From positions 1,178,001 through 1,242,000 of the forward strand of contig JALJCO010010476.1 of assembly GCA_023101725.1 (NCBI GenBank): 64,000 nt of DNA, in the 5' to 3' direction. The DNA is from Atherinomorus stipes (lineage: Eukaryota > Chordata > Actinopteri > Atheriniformes > Atherinidae). Position numbers and translations under genes: made by a program. The notes beneath the pieces were generated by a model. The model had not been told where the DNA came from. It was given only the letters and a program-made list of their open reading frames with translations, and did not search any database. Shown here piece after piece: positions 1-10,400 of the stretch. Positions within the stretch are counted from its first letter, which is position 1; the number at the start of each line of letters is the position of its first letter.

Positions 1-97
1 ACTAAAGTTCTCTTTTACTCTCCAAATGAAAGGCCTTGAATTTACATGAACATTTTAAGTGCCAAGAGACACTATCTAATGATTCTTCTTTATGTAC

Positions 98-297
98 CTT
101 AGTGGGGCACAGTGCAAGATACTCTTTGACAATGTCAAACAGAAAGTCAGGGTTCATCTTCTCTAAATACTCCACTCCGAGAGGCAGACCATGAAGGGAA
201 GAGAAGTGTGTATCCACAGCATCGTTCAGCAGGTTGGTGACCTCTTCCTGTGGCCGGCGCTTTTTCACAGCCAACACCGCCTGTAGGTACAAAAGTT
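98..297 (-). CDS. ttc21b: ttc21b exon 11
   Basis: Encodes [19 protein letters not shown], then [20 protein letters not shown] and [19 protein letters not shown]. The acceptor AG sits directly after a 17-T run (301-317 on the plus strand). Donor GTACATAA. 200 nt. Bases 1-97 are the next intron. Confidence 0.9.
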
Positions 298-3200
298 CTA
301 AAAAAAAAAAAAAAAAAGACATTAAAAAAATGAACAATGATAAAAATAATAATAAGAATAAAAAAACAAGACACACACATCAAATTAAAGACTAAAAGGA
401 AAAACAGTTTTGTAAAATGAAAAGGGTTGAGGAAATCAGCAGAACTGAAAACTTGGCAGGATTGTTTAATACAAATCAAGAACACCACATAAGGAGGAAA
501 ACAAAATCATGAAAAAAGAATAACTCAAAAAAAGAAAACTGATCATGTTAATTTTGAGAAACGTGCCCTTAAAAAACAATCCTAAGAAATAAATTACCCC
601 TTTCCCAACGGATTGTTGAATTTCTGCGAAAAATTCCAACTGATGTTCTGCCTCCTCAAACTGCCCCTCCATCAGGTAGCAACGAGCTATACCTGCATAA
701 TGACAATAATGATTAAAAAATATGTCTGAGGACAATTTGAAAATAGTAATTTTGGGCCAAAAGCAACAAGCAAACTAGTTACCAATCAAAGCCGCAACGC
801 TAGCGTTTTCCCGGTTGGTAATAGCAGTGTTGTACCACTTTTTAGCTTCCTTGATTCTGCCCCGAAGCACCATTTGGTAGCCCAACTCTGTAGGTAAATC
901 TGGGTCTTCTGATGCTATTGAGAAAGCTCTCTCCACCATTCTGGATGTCTGCTCAATCACTCTTTCATTGCGTCCACACTGTAATGAAAATAAATAAAAT
1001 CAATACATAAATAACAACATAAAATACAGCAAGAAGAAGGACTGTAATTCTGTGTAACGCATGACAAGTAAAGGGTAATTCCATAGAATTTAGTGGGAAG
1101 TCACAAATCCAAAAGCTCATACTGCCTGAGATACATCTTTGTTTGCTAAATGCATCAGTTTTTACATTTTTTGTTTTTGTTTTTTGTTGTTTTTTTAAAA
1201 AAAACATTGAGTCTTTTTTTTTTCATTGCATGTCATTTTATTCTGCAGAGAACATCAATGTTTTGCAGTGATCAAATAGTAAGGAATAATTTAATTAATA
1301 TTTTAATTAAAATTTTCATTGTCTCATAGTATCAATACGGTAATAAACATTCATTCATTCATTTTCCGTACCGCTTAGTCCAGTTCAGGGTCGTGGGGGT
1401 TACTGGAGCCTATCCCAGCTATAATCAGGCGAGTGGCAGGGTACACCCTGTCCACGGTGTTGGCCCTGCGTCAGTCTGTCGCAGGGCCAACACAGAGAGG
1501 CAGACAACGATTCACCCTCACATTCATACCTAGGGACAATTTAGAGTGACCAATTAACCTAATATGCATATATTTGGACGGTGGGAGGAAGCCGGAGTAC
1601 CCGGAGATAACCCACGCATACACAGGGAGAAGATGCAAACTCAACACAGGAAGACCACTGTTGGAAATGTTCAAACCCCCTCCCCAGCCGGGAGTCGAAC
1701 TACCGACCATCTTGCTGTGAGGCTGCAGTGCTAACCACCACACCACTGTGCAGCCCAGTAATCAACATAATAAAAATTATTCCAGAAGTAATTGAGTCCT
1801 GCATAAAAGAGGAACTGCAACAGACCTTGTTTTAACTATTCATATTCAGGAATTTTTTTTTATGTCTAGCCAGTCAGGATGGTTGGCAACACGAAACACG
1901 TTATTCTGATTAACAACTCTATAATGACAATAAAATCCAAGAATCACTTTTAAAGTGTTGTCAAGAACAGATATTTTAGCTACTGAGAAAACTGTGCAGC
2001 CAGTTTTGGAAAATATGCAATGAAAATATATCACAGATAGTGGGTTTTAGTAGCTCCAGTGTTTTCTTTTTGAGTTACTCCAACATTTTCTTAAACAAAA
2101 GTAATATCATAAAATCATTGTCAGAAGAGGAAAACAAATATTGTCCCTTTTAATCAAACTAACAATTCTTTTTTTTTAAATTTAAAGATCATTTACTGCT
2201 GATTAATACTTTTTTAAAAAAAATAGATTCAGCTAAAACTCTTTCATTAGAAATTATCCTTAGGGTTTTATGGATGTTAGGAACTGGAAGAAGTGCTGGG
2301 GCGTGTAAATTTGACAAGGAATGACAGAAAGACAACAACAGCAGTAGTATTGAGAATTAACTGGAAAATGGTCTTACAACACGGGTGAAGGCGAGAGACA
2401 TTCGGTAGAAGAGCTTCGGGTTGTGTGGTTCCAGCATCTCTAAGCTGCTGATGAGGTTTGAAAGATGCTTCACCGCCTGTCAGTTAAGAGACATAAAACA
2501 ATTCATGTTAACTGAGATGCACATTCCCACAGCCCCAATAATAATAGCTCTATTTTGACTGATGAAGTCAAACAATAAAAATGGAAATAATGTGTTAACT
2601 TTACCTCAGTTACATCACCGTCTCGACATAAAGAATGCAGAGCCAACATTCGCAGTGCTTCCAGGTTATTTTTATCTTTCTGTAAAAGCCTGAAACATGA
2701 TACAAGATAGTGTGTGAACAAAGTCCATCTCCTACAGTTAATAAGCTAGTATTTCTTTTATTGCTAGTAATAGAATATCTGATACTCCTGCAGTACTGTG
2801 TTGAGCTCCCAGACAAATAACATTAAAACTCAAAGAAACTGTGAAGGCAGCCAAATGATGTAAGGAATACGGTTTGCTGCTTAGCCCCCAGTCCATTTCA
2901 CAAGATCAGAGAGAGGGCAACATGCCGGCCTGAACTTTCTGCAACCTGAGTAAAAGCTTTTCCTTCTGTTCTGCAAACCTGAACTACAGCTCTTAGAAAT
3001 TGTAGGTGATTGCTGCAGTTTGATTCAAAGACCTTTCTATGAAGCACTGGCTCTCGTCCACAAGGGTAAGCACAATGGCTCAGTCACTACGCACTGGTTT
3101 GAGGCATCACGTCAGTGTTTCATTTGCACTTGAATACAGGGTTATTTGTGAAGGCACTCTTTTTTTCTTTTTGTATGTCTGGTGCTAATTACAAATGTTT

Positions 3201-6200
3201 TGGCACTCTCTCATGTCACCAGAGAAATGCACCCCATCCCAATTCTAGCTTCTAGTCCCACCTTTCTGTTTTAAAAGGTGATGCACCCCCATTTTTAATA
3301 TAGAGCAGTTGCCATTAGCCCTTTAACTGGACCTTTGGAGGCAAGGATCACCACTCCTCACTGATTTCCAAAGGAGGCAACTGTACTTTTTGCAAAAAAG
3401 TAGAAGGGCAGGGCCACAATGAAGAATTAAGACTGTACCATTGTTATTATATTTGTTATATAGTTCATTTAAGCTTTCAACATTTTTTGAGTCTAAAGAA
3501 GCACGCTCAAATAAGATTGCACAGAGAAAGCTCAAAGATCTGAAGAAACTTTAGGAGCACTATTTAAATACCTGTGTGCTGCATCTATGGTTTGGTCCCA
3601 GTCTTGAAGGCTTAGCAAGAGTTTCATCTTCTTAATGAGAGCAGGTAAGAAACCAGGAACACTCACTATGATTTGATTAACCATCTCTAATGCTCCAGAG
3701 TAGTTCTGACGATATTCACAGTAGTGTGCCTGAGACATAAGAAACATCCATAAGATGGCATGCACATAATGAAATACATATCTAACCATAAACAAGACAA
3801 ATGTTACTGTGGGATAATTTCAATAATTTACTGTCCGGGAGCATCTTAAAATCTAACGCCGTCTTCAACTGATGGGATGCTTTACAATGTGAATAGAAGA
3901 TAACACAATTGTTTCAAATAATTCATACCCTATGTTTGGATTAAAACAATTCAAAGACAACATGAAAAATTTTTAAACTAAGAAAATCTATACATGTACA
4001 ATTCAATTTGGATTCCAAGACAGGGTTCCTACACGTTTTTACAAGTTAAAATTAAGACTTTTTAAGACCTTTTTAAGACCACTTCGAACAAAAGTTAATG
4101 TTTATTTAATGGCCACACTGGCAAAAACACAGATCCCTCTGCAACACCAAGATAATGTCAAAAATGATAGATTGAACAAAAGCAACTACACATACAGTAC
4201 ATGAACAGATTAGTATATACTGTATGTTAAGAAAAAAAAACTCACAAATCCACAAAATTCTCAAGTCACTGATAGGCTGCTTTCTGTCACATGTAAATAA
4301 AGGTTTCCTGTGTGTGCGTTTGGTTAAATATTCCCCGATAGTTTCTACCGGCAAAGTCAGTGACAAGTTGGTTTAAAATTTCATTATAATGGTCGAGTTG
4401 GAACAGGAGAAAACTAGTTAACTACCGTCACTTTGTAGATGTGCATGTGAGACATTTTTTACTTATTACTAATATACCAGTTTTGTCAAGATTTATTAGT
4501 TGGGAAAAAAAATATGTGGATCTGTTCGTTTTTTTCTTTCCAGCTGTCAAACGTGATGAAGATCAGCTGTAGCATCACATAACTTAAGACCTACCATATG
4601 AAATTTAAAACCAAAACTTTAAAATTTAATGACTTTTTAAGGTATTAAATTCAGTTTTGAAATTTATTTAAGACTTTTTAAGACCCTGTAAGAGCATCTT
4701 TCTAAAAAGTTGGGAGAAGACTTAAAAGCATTGAAAGTTATGAAATGCTTAGTTAAAAAACAAACAAACAAAGTATCTTTGATGACATGGAAGCTCATTA
4801 GTGCTGATTTCAAGATAACTTGAAAAAGAGGTGATATGCTTTGGCCTGGTGAATGTTTTTTAATATTGTTTCAATATGTATTTTTACTGATAGGTATTGT
4901 GTAATGTGTTGTCCTGTTTGTGTTCATGCTGCCATCTTGGCCTGCTCACGCTCATAAAAGAGACCATTTGATCTCAAATATCTGCCTGGTAATACAAATG
5001 TTACAGAAACAAAATGCACAGGTTTTAGAATATGACATGCTGTCATTCACATACCTTTATCAGAGAAACCTGTGCTAAATGCACTACTAAATCACATTCT
5101 GTACAGTATCTATCTATATGCAGCATAGTAGTAAGTAAACAAGAACAGATGCTGAGCTGGGTTGAATTTGTCAGTGACTAAAAATTGATGCCAGATCATA
5201 AAACAAGAAAAAAAAATCCAACCCATCTCACTTTCAAAACTACAGCAGTTGTCGCTCACACTGTGATGATGATGACTAAAGATGATGCACCATGATGGTA
5301 AACAAACCACTGTCTCAACTTCTTGAAAAGAAGCGCTGGCACGTAACTATTTGTTTTCTGAAATACAATAACTTACCTCAGTTTCTGAATTCAACATGTT
5401 GTATTTGGATTATTCTCAGTAATGTGTGGTTTTAATTACTGTATTAGCAAATAATGCTTTTCTTTACATCTTAAGTAACATCCCAAATCTTAAACGGCCA
5501 AGTTTGCATTCTACATCAGGGTTATTCAGTCCTATAGAGGCTCCAGTCCAGCAGGTTTTCAATGTGTCCCTGCTCCAAATTAATGAGTCATTGTGTACAG
5601 AACTTCATTGGCTGTTGGATCCATTTAATTTGAGTCAGGTGTGTCAGAGCAAGGATGGATTAAAAACCTGCAGAGCTGCGCCCCTTGAAGGACCGAGTTG
5701 AATAGCCCTGTTCTACGCGGTACATAAAACAGTAAACTGAACAGTAAAACTACATCAGTGGCAACAGACACATCCCAAACAAGGACTAAGTCAATAAAGG
5801 ATATAGGAGTTATGAGATGTGGAATTATAGCTTCACAAAATTTGCAGCTGTGGCTCAGGAAGACTATTCAATATGGATTGGTGTTTCCTATGTCACCTTT
5901 CCCATCAGGGCGAAAACATCTGCTCTCTCCTTCAGTCCTTCATCAAAGTATTTTCCAGCCTTCCTGGTGTAGGCGTCTTTCCCAGATGTAACATCTATCC
6001 AGGCTTTTAGAATGATCCCCTAACAAGAAATATCAATGTATGTTTTACAAAAGTGTGAGCATATATTTCTATTATTTCATACATGAACAATGCTTTCCAA
6101 TATCAATACTGATACATTTCTTTGTTGCTGTAAGGGGTAAATGAAAATGGCACCTCTTTAGAGCCATTGGAGAGTTTAATCATTCTTTCTGTGTACTCCC

Positions 6201-7151
6201 CTTGCTTTATCGTTCCGCCCCAACAGCCAGAGGAAAGTCCCAGCGTGGTACAGACTCTTGGGAGGTGCACTTTTACGATCTTCTTTGACCTTAGCATCAA
6301 GTTCCTGAATAAGTTCTCTATCTGTTGATACAAAGAGACTTGTTGAATATGCAACACAAATCCAGTCTATTAAAATAGTAGGATAAAGCATTTGTGGCAC
6401 AATTAATAGACTATGTTGGCTCACCTGGGTTTGCTTGTCTTTTTTCTGCATACACGAGAGCCATCAATGTGCACAGAGACAACTCTCGATCATCTCGTAT
6501 TGTGTCCAGCTCTGCTTTGGCTTCATCAATTTGATCTGAAGTGACACAATTGCAACGATGTACATAGCAGAAAGGAAAGAAGAATAATCTAACAAAATGG
6601 ACTTTTGTTTTTCTTTTCAAATCTTACCTTGCATAAGATTACCGTATGCGTGGAAAAATTTGTAGACAGGATCATTGCTGTACTTTTGAGCAGCAGATGC
6701 AGCTTTTACAGCGTGGTTGAAGAACTTCTCAAAACAGTAGTACTTGATTAAAGCCTGAGGGAAAACATTGTATTAAACTGCATTTACTTTTAGAGGAGAA
6801 TACAGATTAAAACAGCAAACACGTTCAAACACACAATTAAAACAGTCATCTTAGAGATAGAGAATAAAATCAGATTTTTTTCCAAAGACGACGCAACGCA
6901 TAACCTCGTTACGGTGCCACATGTTAACTAATCTTAGTTAATACGTTGTCATGGTCAACACTTATTACGTGTGGCTATTGCATCTTTCTCGAAGGACTTA
7001 ACCTACAAACCCTTCACTCATTTACTAAGATTTTCTTCGACACCAAGAAGTTACCTTCTTGCTGTACTGTTAGCTTTACTCGTTTTCATTGGAATCCCTG
7101 AGTGCTGTAACAATTGTATTCACCTACCAGCGTTGTGTCTTCATCCTCCAT
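98..7151 (-). CDS. ttc21b: ttc21b (IFT139), 5' part, 11 coding exons, partial
   Basis: TTC21B/IFT139 is a TPR-repeat subunit of the IFT-A complex that drives retrograde transport in cilia. Eleven minus-strand exons translate into a protein closely resembling the first ~465 residues of vertebrate TTC21B. Recognisable blocks include [16 protein letters not shown] (exon 6), [14 protein letters not shown] (exon 7), [20 protein letters not shown] (exon 9) and [17 protein letters not shown] (exon 11). Exons: 7128-7151, 6628-6754, 6425-6535, 6154-6321, 5897-6019, 3572-3729, 2605-2689, 2378-2476, 783-978, 598-692, 98-297. The remaining exons lie left of base 1. The start is the ATG at 7151 (MEDEDTTL), after which a GT donor joins in phase 0 to ALIKYYC, as in the family. 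Two defects: exon 4 carries one surplus G, and the exon 10/11 junction is out of frame by one base. Exon matches are direct; whether the gene is functional is unresolved. Confidence 0.93.
598..692 (-). CDS. ttc21b: ttc21b exon 10
   Basis: Encodes [20 protein letters not shown] and [12 protein letters not shown]. The only GT donor (GTAATT after a run of Gs) ends the exon in phase 0, but exon 11 needs phase 1, so the join is one base short. Either the G run (four in this sequence) is under-called or the donor is non-canonical. Confidence 0.85.
783..978 (-). CDS. ttc21b: ttc21b exon 9
   Basis: Encodes [20 protein letters not shown], then [20 protein letters not shown] and ending ASVAALIG. 196 nt, phase 0 to 1. 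Acceptor TTACAG, donor GTAACTAG. Confidence 0.93.
1350..1757 (-). repeat. tRNA-derived SINE
   Basis: Read on the minus strand from 1757 the head has an A-box-like GGTGTGGTGGTTAGCACTG and a B-box-like GGTAGTTCGACTCC. The body is typical of the teleost repeat with ACCCTGTCC and CAGTCTGTCGCAGGGCCAAC. Imperfect direct repeats GTAATAAACA (1340-1349) and GTAATCAACA (1758-1767) flank it as target duplications. Lies in a ttc21b intron. Confidence 0.75.
2378..2476 (-). CDS. ttc21b: ttc21b exon 8
   Basis: Encodes [20 protein letters not shown] and [13 protein letters not shown]. 99 nt, phase 0 to 0. Too short to stand out as an ORF; found by matching the family and by acceptor GACAG and donor GTAAGAC. 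Confidence 0.9.
2605..2689 (-). CDS. ttc21b: ttc21b exon 7
   Basis: Encodes [20 protein letters not shown] and LCRDGDVTE. 85 nt, phase 2 to 0. Acceptor TTTCAG, donor GTAAAG. Confidence 0.93.
2820..3550. other. ttc21b intron 6, remainder: no recognisable feature
   Basis: Between exons 7 and 6 of ttc21b. I see no coding block or repeat here that I can name. Confidence 0.4.
3572..3729 (-). CDS. ttc21b: ttc21b exon 6
   Basis: Encodes [20 protein letters not shown] through [17 protein letters not shown], one of the best conserved TPR stretches. 158 nt, phase 0 to 2. Acceptor CTCAG, donor GTATTTAA. Confidence 0.93.
4021..4688. mobile_element. Non-autonomous hAT-like element
   Basis: Starts CAGGGTTCCTACACG and ends TTAAGACCCTG, so the outer bases are inverted. 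Both ends carry repeated AAGACTTTTTAAGACC-type sequence, a style common in teleost hAT MITEs. No transposase; I see no clean 8-bp duplication. Confidence 0.5.
5510..5715 (+). repeat. Dispersed repeat (CAGGGTTATTCAGTCC type)
   Basis: Begins ATCAGGGTTATTCAGTCC and ends AGGACCGAGTTGAATAGCCC. A second copy of the family is split by two transposons at about 27810-27950 and 29668-29716; related sequence occurs at 34150-34275. Lies in a ttc21b intron. Confidence 0.6.
5897..6019 (-). CDS. ttc21b: ttc21b exon 5
   Basis: Encodes [20 protein letters not shown] and then [19 protein letters not shown]. 123 nt, phase 0 to 0. Acceptor TTAG, donor GTGACA. Confidence 0.9.
6154..6321 (-). CDS. ttc21b: ttc21b exon 4, with one-base frameshift
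   Basis: The first part reads [18 protein letters not shown] and [19 protein letters not shown]; the second part, in another frame, reads [15 protein letters not shown]. Both are clear family sequence. The switch lies in a run of four Gs (four Cs near 6198-6201 on the plus strand). With three, the exon would be 167 nt, would end in phase 0 and would join exon 5 correctly; as given it is 168 nt and breaks the frame. Confidence 0.88.
6425..6535 (-). CDS. ttc21b: ttc21b exon 3
   Basis: Encodes [20 protein letters not shown] then [17 protein letters not shown], the second TPR region. Acceptor TTCAG, donor GTGAGCC. 111 nt, phase 1 to 1. Confidence 0.9.
6628..6754 (-). CDS. ttc21b: ttc21b exon 2
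   Basis: Translates [20 protein letters not shown] and ends at [10 protein letters not shown]; it corresponds to the family's N-terminal NYYC to FYHAYGTLMEG region. Acceptor CTCAG, donor GTAAGAT. 127 nt, phase 0 to 1. Confidence 0.9.
7128..7151 (-). CDS. ttc21b: ttc21b coding exon 1 (start)
   Basis: Encodes MEDEDTTL from the ATG at 7149-7151, followed by donor GTAGGTG. The short first coding exon joins in phase 0 to exon 2. The surrounding AAGATGGAGG resembles a YY1 core, which is inference only. Confidence 0.75.
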
Positions 7152-7261
7152 CTTGGTTGACACACTTAAGGTGCTGACACTAATATTGATATTGTATGTA
7201 GTTATAAAGCCTGCCCAAATGGTTCTTCAGACACATATTAGTGTAGTTTCCGTTGTGTTTT

Positions 7262-7271
7262 CGCCATCTTG
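7262..7271. promoter_or_regulatory. Possible YY1 site in the ttc21b promoter
   Basis: CGCCATCTTG is the reverse complement of CAAGATGGCG, the YY1 core, about 110 bp upstream of the start codon and 17 bp from the X-box. Common in vertebrate TATA-less promoters. Short motif, so modest confidence. Confidence 0.4.
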
Positions 7272-7287
7272 CATTAGCTGGTGAAGC

Positions 7288-7300
7288 GTTGCTTGGTAAC
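7288..7300. promoter_or_regulatory. RFX X-box in the ttc21b promoter
   Basis: GTTGCTTGGTAAC matches the X-box palindrome (GTNRCC spacer RGYAAC) bound by RFX factors, the master regulators of ciliary and IFT genes. It lies 137 bp upstream of the ttc21b ATG, the usual distance for IFT genes. The motif and distance are seen; binding is inferred. Confidence 0.7.
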
Positions 7301-7382
7301 ACAGGAACAGCTTCCGAGCATTTATATACCCTAAGTTTTGACTTTCAGGTCCGACTTCCTCTCCAAATACTGTTTAAACCTC

Positions 7383-7385
<3 letters not shown>

Positions 7386-7418
<33 letters not shown>

Positions 7419-7429
7419 AAAAAAAAAAG
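7386..7429. repeat. Poly-A tract
   Basis: A run of A interrupted by GG, just upstream of the ttc21b promoter region. Confidence 0.9.
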
Positions 7430-10400
7430 ATTTCAGTTCAGCAAAATCTATTTTTTAAAACATGATTTTCTAGCAGTAAGATATTCAATGGTTTTATTCG
7501 ATGGTTTGATAATCACCTCAGAGTTTCCAGTGTTGCACGAAGCCTGTAAAATCAGACTCAGGGAATAACTTAGCTGAATGATTATATCTCAACGACGTTT
7601 CCCTTTTACGCCTATAGATGGCGCGAGCGTACTTGAAAATATATAGGCTACTGTATGTTTGGATATAAAACTTATATATATTACATGATACTGGTCTTGT
7701 AGACACCGCTTTTCATAGTAAACTGATGTTACTACATCTGTAACCAACACTGCTGCTACTACTGTCACTGCCACAATTAATAACAATGATAAAAAAAAAA
7801 CAACCAATATGTTTTAAGAGTTTTAATTTGGATTTTACTTAGTTTTTTCATTGTAGTGCAGACATTTAATCAATTTTTCTATTTCTATTTTTTAATCTTT
7901 TTTTTTTTTTAGGGACATTTTATTTATTTTAATCTATATTTTTTCATTGCTCAATACTTTTTGAGCACTTTAAAAAAAAAAAACTTTTTAGTCAATACCA
8001 TTTATTATTTTTATGCATCAAGTCCGAGGGAGCCCTGTGCACAGGTAGTTCTGTTGGCCATGCCTGTGGGGGCGCTGTCGTGTTGATCTTTTGCTGGTGC
8101 TGGCTGAGGTCAACTCCTTGTGAAGATGGCTCCTGTGATAGTGTTGCCTTACCTGGCTCCTCTGTGCTCAGCCACATATTATTCTGAGTGTATGTGTGCG
8201 CATGTGCAGCGTTCCCATGAAAAGTGGACCAAAATACCTGGCAACCTGTGTTGAAGTCTTTTTGAACATTGCAGAAAACACCTGATTGCAGTGAATACCT
8301 CAAAGTGTTGCTCAACAAAATTTTATCTTTGGAGCCCCATCAGGCTTGTTTACTTGTTTTATTTTTTGTTTGTTTCAAACCACAAATCAAAACCAATGTC
8401 ATGATTTTCACAGAATTTTTATTTATTTTTACTTTTGTCCATTTCAACTCATTCCCCTGACAGTTGAATTTTTCTTCTTTACTGTATGTGTGGTGAAAAA
8501 GATGTGGGGTTGGAGATGGGGTGTAGGGTGTATGGAGGGATTGGGGGGACTATTAGTGGCTATTAAATTTTTTTCTATAAAATGTAGTGACTGATGTAAT
8601 GAGGCAGAAACTACAAAATAAATAAATGAATAAAAAATGTGGCTGGAGTACCTGAGCAAATTTACTTAAATAAATTCCCATGACATTTAAAAATGCACGA
8701 CAAAGGTCAAAGTAAGTATAGCCTACTTTGACTATATGGAAATGACGTGAGCAAGCTCAGTAGCTTAGATTACTCTCACACAGGCTGGGTCAACATGGCT
8801 GGCTGTCAGGCTGGCATCCTGTTAATAAGATATACTTATTAAGATAACGCTGATACCTTATCTCCGAGTAAGGTACCATATAAACTATATTATTTTTCAT
8901 CTTATCTCAACAGGATTATTTGCTCACTATCTCACCTACTCACACATCTGTAATTAGTTAACCACACAGAGTGGAAACTTATCTATATCAAGCCAGTGAT
9001 AACTGGTGACTGTGTTACACAACACCATGAATTGACTGTTAAGTATGATATCTACAGTGTTGAGTCATGGTGTAACTGTTGCAAGAGAGACCTTTCCATG
9101 CCTTGTCAGATACTATTTAGCACTAACTCTGGCACATAATCATTACTCTCTTCAGAACACATCAATGGAACAGTAAATCAGGTTGATATTGAGCTCTGTG
9201 TAGAGTATGCGCAGCAATGGCAAATGTTTGTGTATAGTAGAAAATAAGTTTGATTGCAGTTTTTAATGTATGGAAGTTATTCTAGAAAATAGACAGTGAC
9301 TAACTTTAATTTATTAACACTATGTCTGATCTGCCTATAATTACATCTGTCCCATTGAAATGATTTTTATATATGAGAAGTGAGCATAAAGAGTAAAACT
9401 TGACAATAGAGGTGTTGTACTTAGCAAAGTGCAATAAATACTGCATGTGTTGTTGCACTTTCAAAGGATGCATCCGAAAACCCATTAGAGCAGTACAATG
9501 GAATATGGACCCTCTGGGGTATATTGCTATAGCATTCTAATGGTTATATCCATTGTGGTTTGTACAGACCATTATTGATCAAAGCACCATGCCCAATTAT
9601 ACAAGCAGCTCACTTGCTAATGAACAGTTTTATTTCTATTTTCCATGTGTGTTGCAGAAATGGAAGAGAAAAAAAAATGGGGAAAATCTTCAGTGCACAG
9701 ATATGCTAGTTCACTCTTGCAGGCAAATAACAGGTGTTCTGCTTTCTTTCAAATTTCCTGTCTGTAAACAAAAGTAAGGGAGCTAAATGTACAGCCCTTT
9801 TCTATGTTATTCTACTTTAAAATCTGAGGTAAACTGTAATCTGTGCAAAGTTTCTTTTTTCTATAAGAGATCACTAAGCTGAAGATTAGTATAATAATTA
9901 TAATAATAGTAATCATAGAAAATAAATCAAGGCATGCCTGTGTGTCTGTCAGTCTGTGTATGTCTGTTAGCACATTGGGAAGGATTGGGGGAAACTCACC
10001 GCTGTCTAATATAATGGGATTTTCTGTCCATCTGTCTAAGGCAAATAAAATTACAGAGCATTCTCAGATTTCTATCTGAAATACTTTTCTTTTTAAACCA
10101 TGCTCTATCATGCATACCAGTAGCCAGACCCAAGCCAAATAGACATCCTTTCACATAAACACGTCCACATATTACTGTCCAGCATGCAAGACTCCAGGGG
10201 TGGGGAAGGCAGACCAACATCCGACCTTCTACCCTAATGCAGTTTAACAAAGGAGTTTGCTGCCAGGTTGCCGGGCAACCAGCAAGGAGAATCTGCAGTA
10301 TCATTCTTGATTTACTTGCCATTAAAATAGGCAATCTGTAATCCCACTTGTTGCCATCCATGAGACTGCGCGCTGGTTTCAGTTACATTTCATAATCCAT

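Noticed and set aside
9996..10361. 121-codon minus-strand frame containing the X-box palindrome
   Set aside because: No recognised domain; a chance frame in non-coding DNA.
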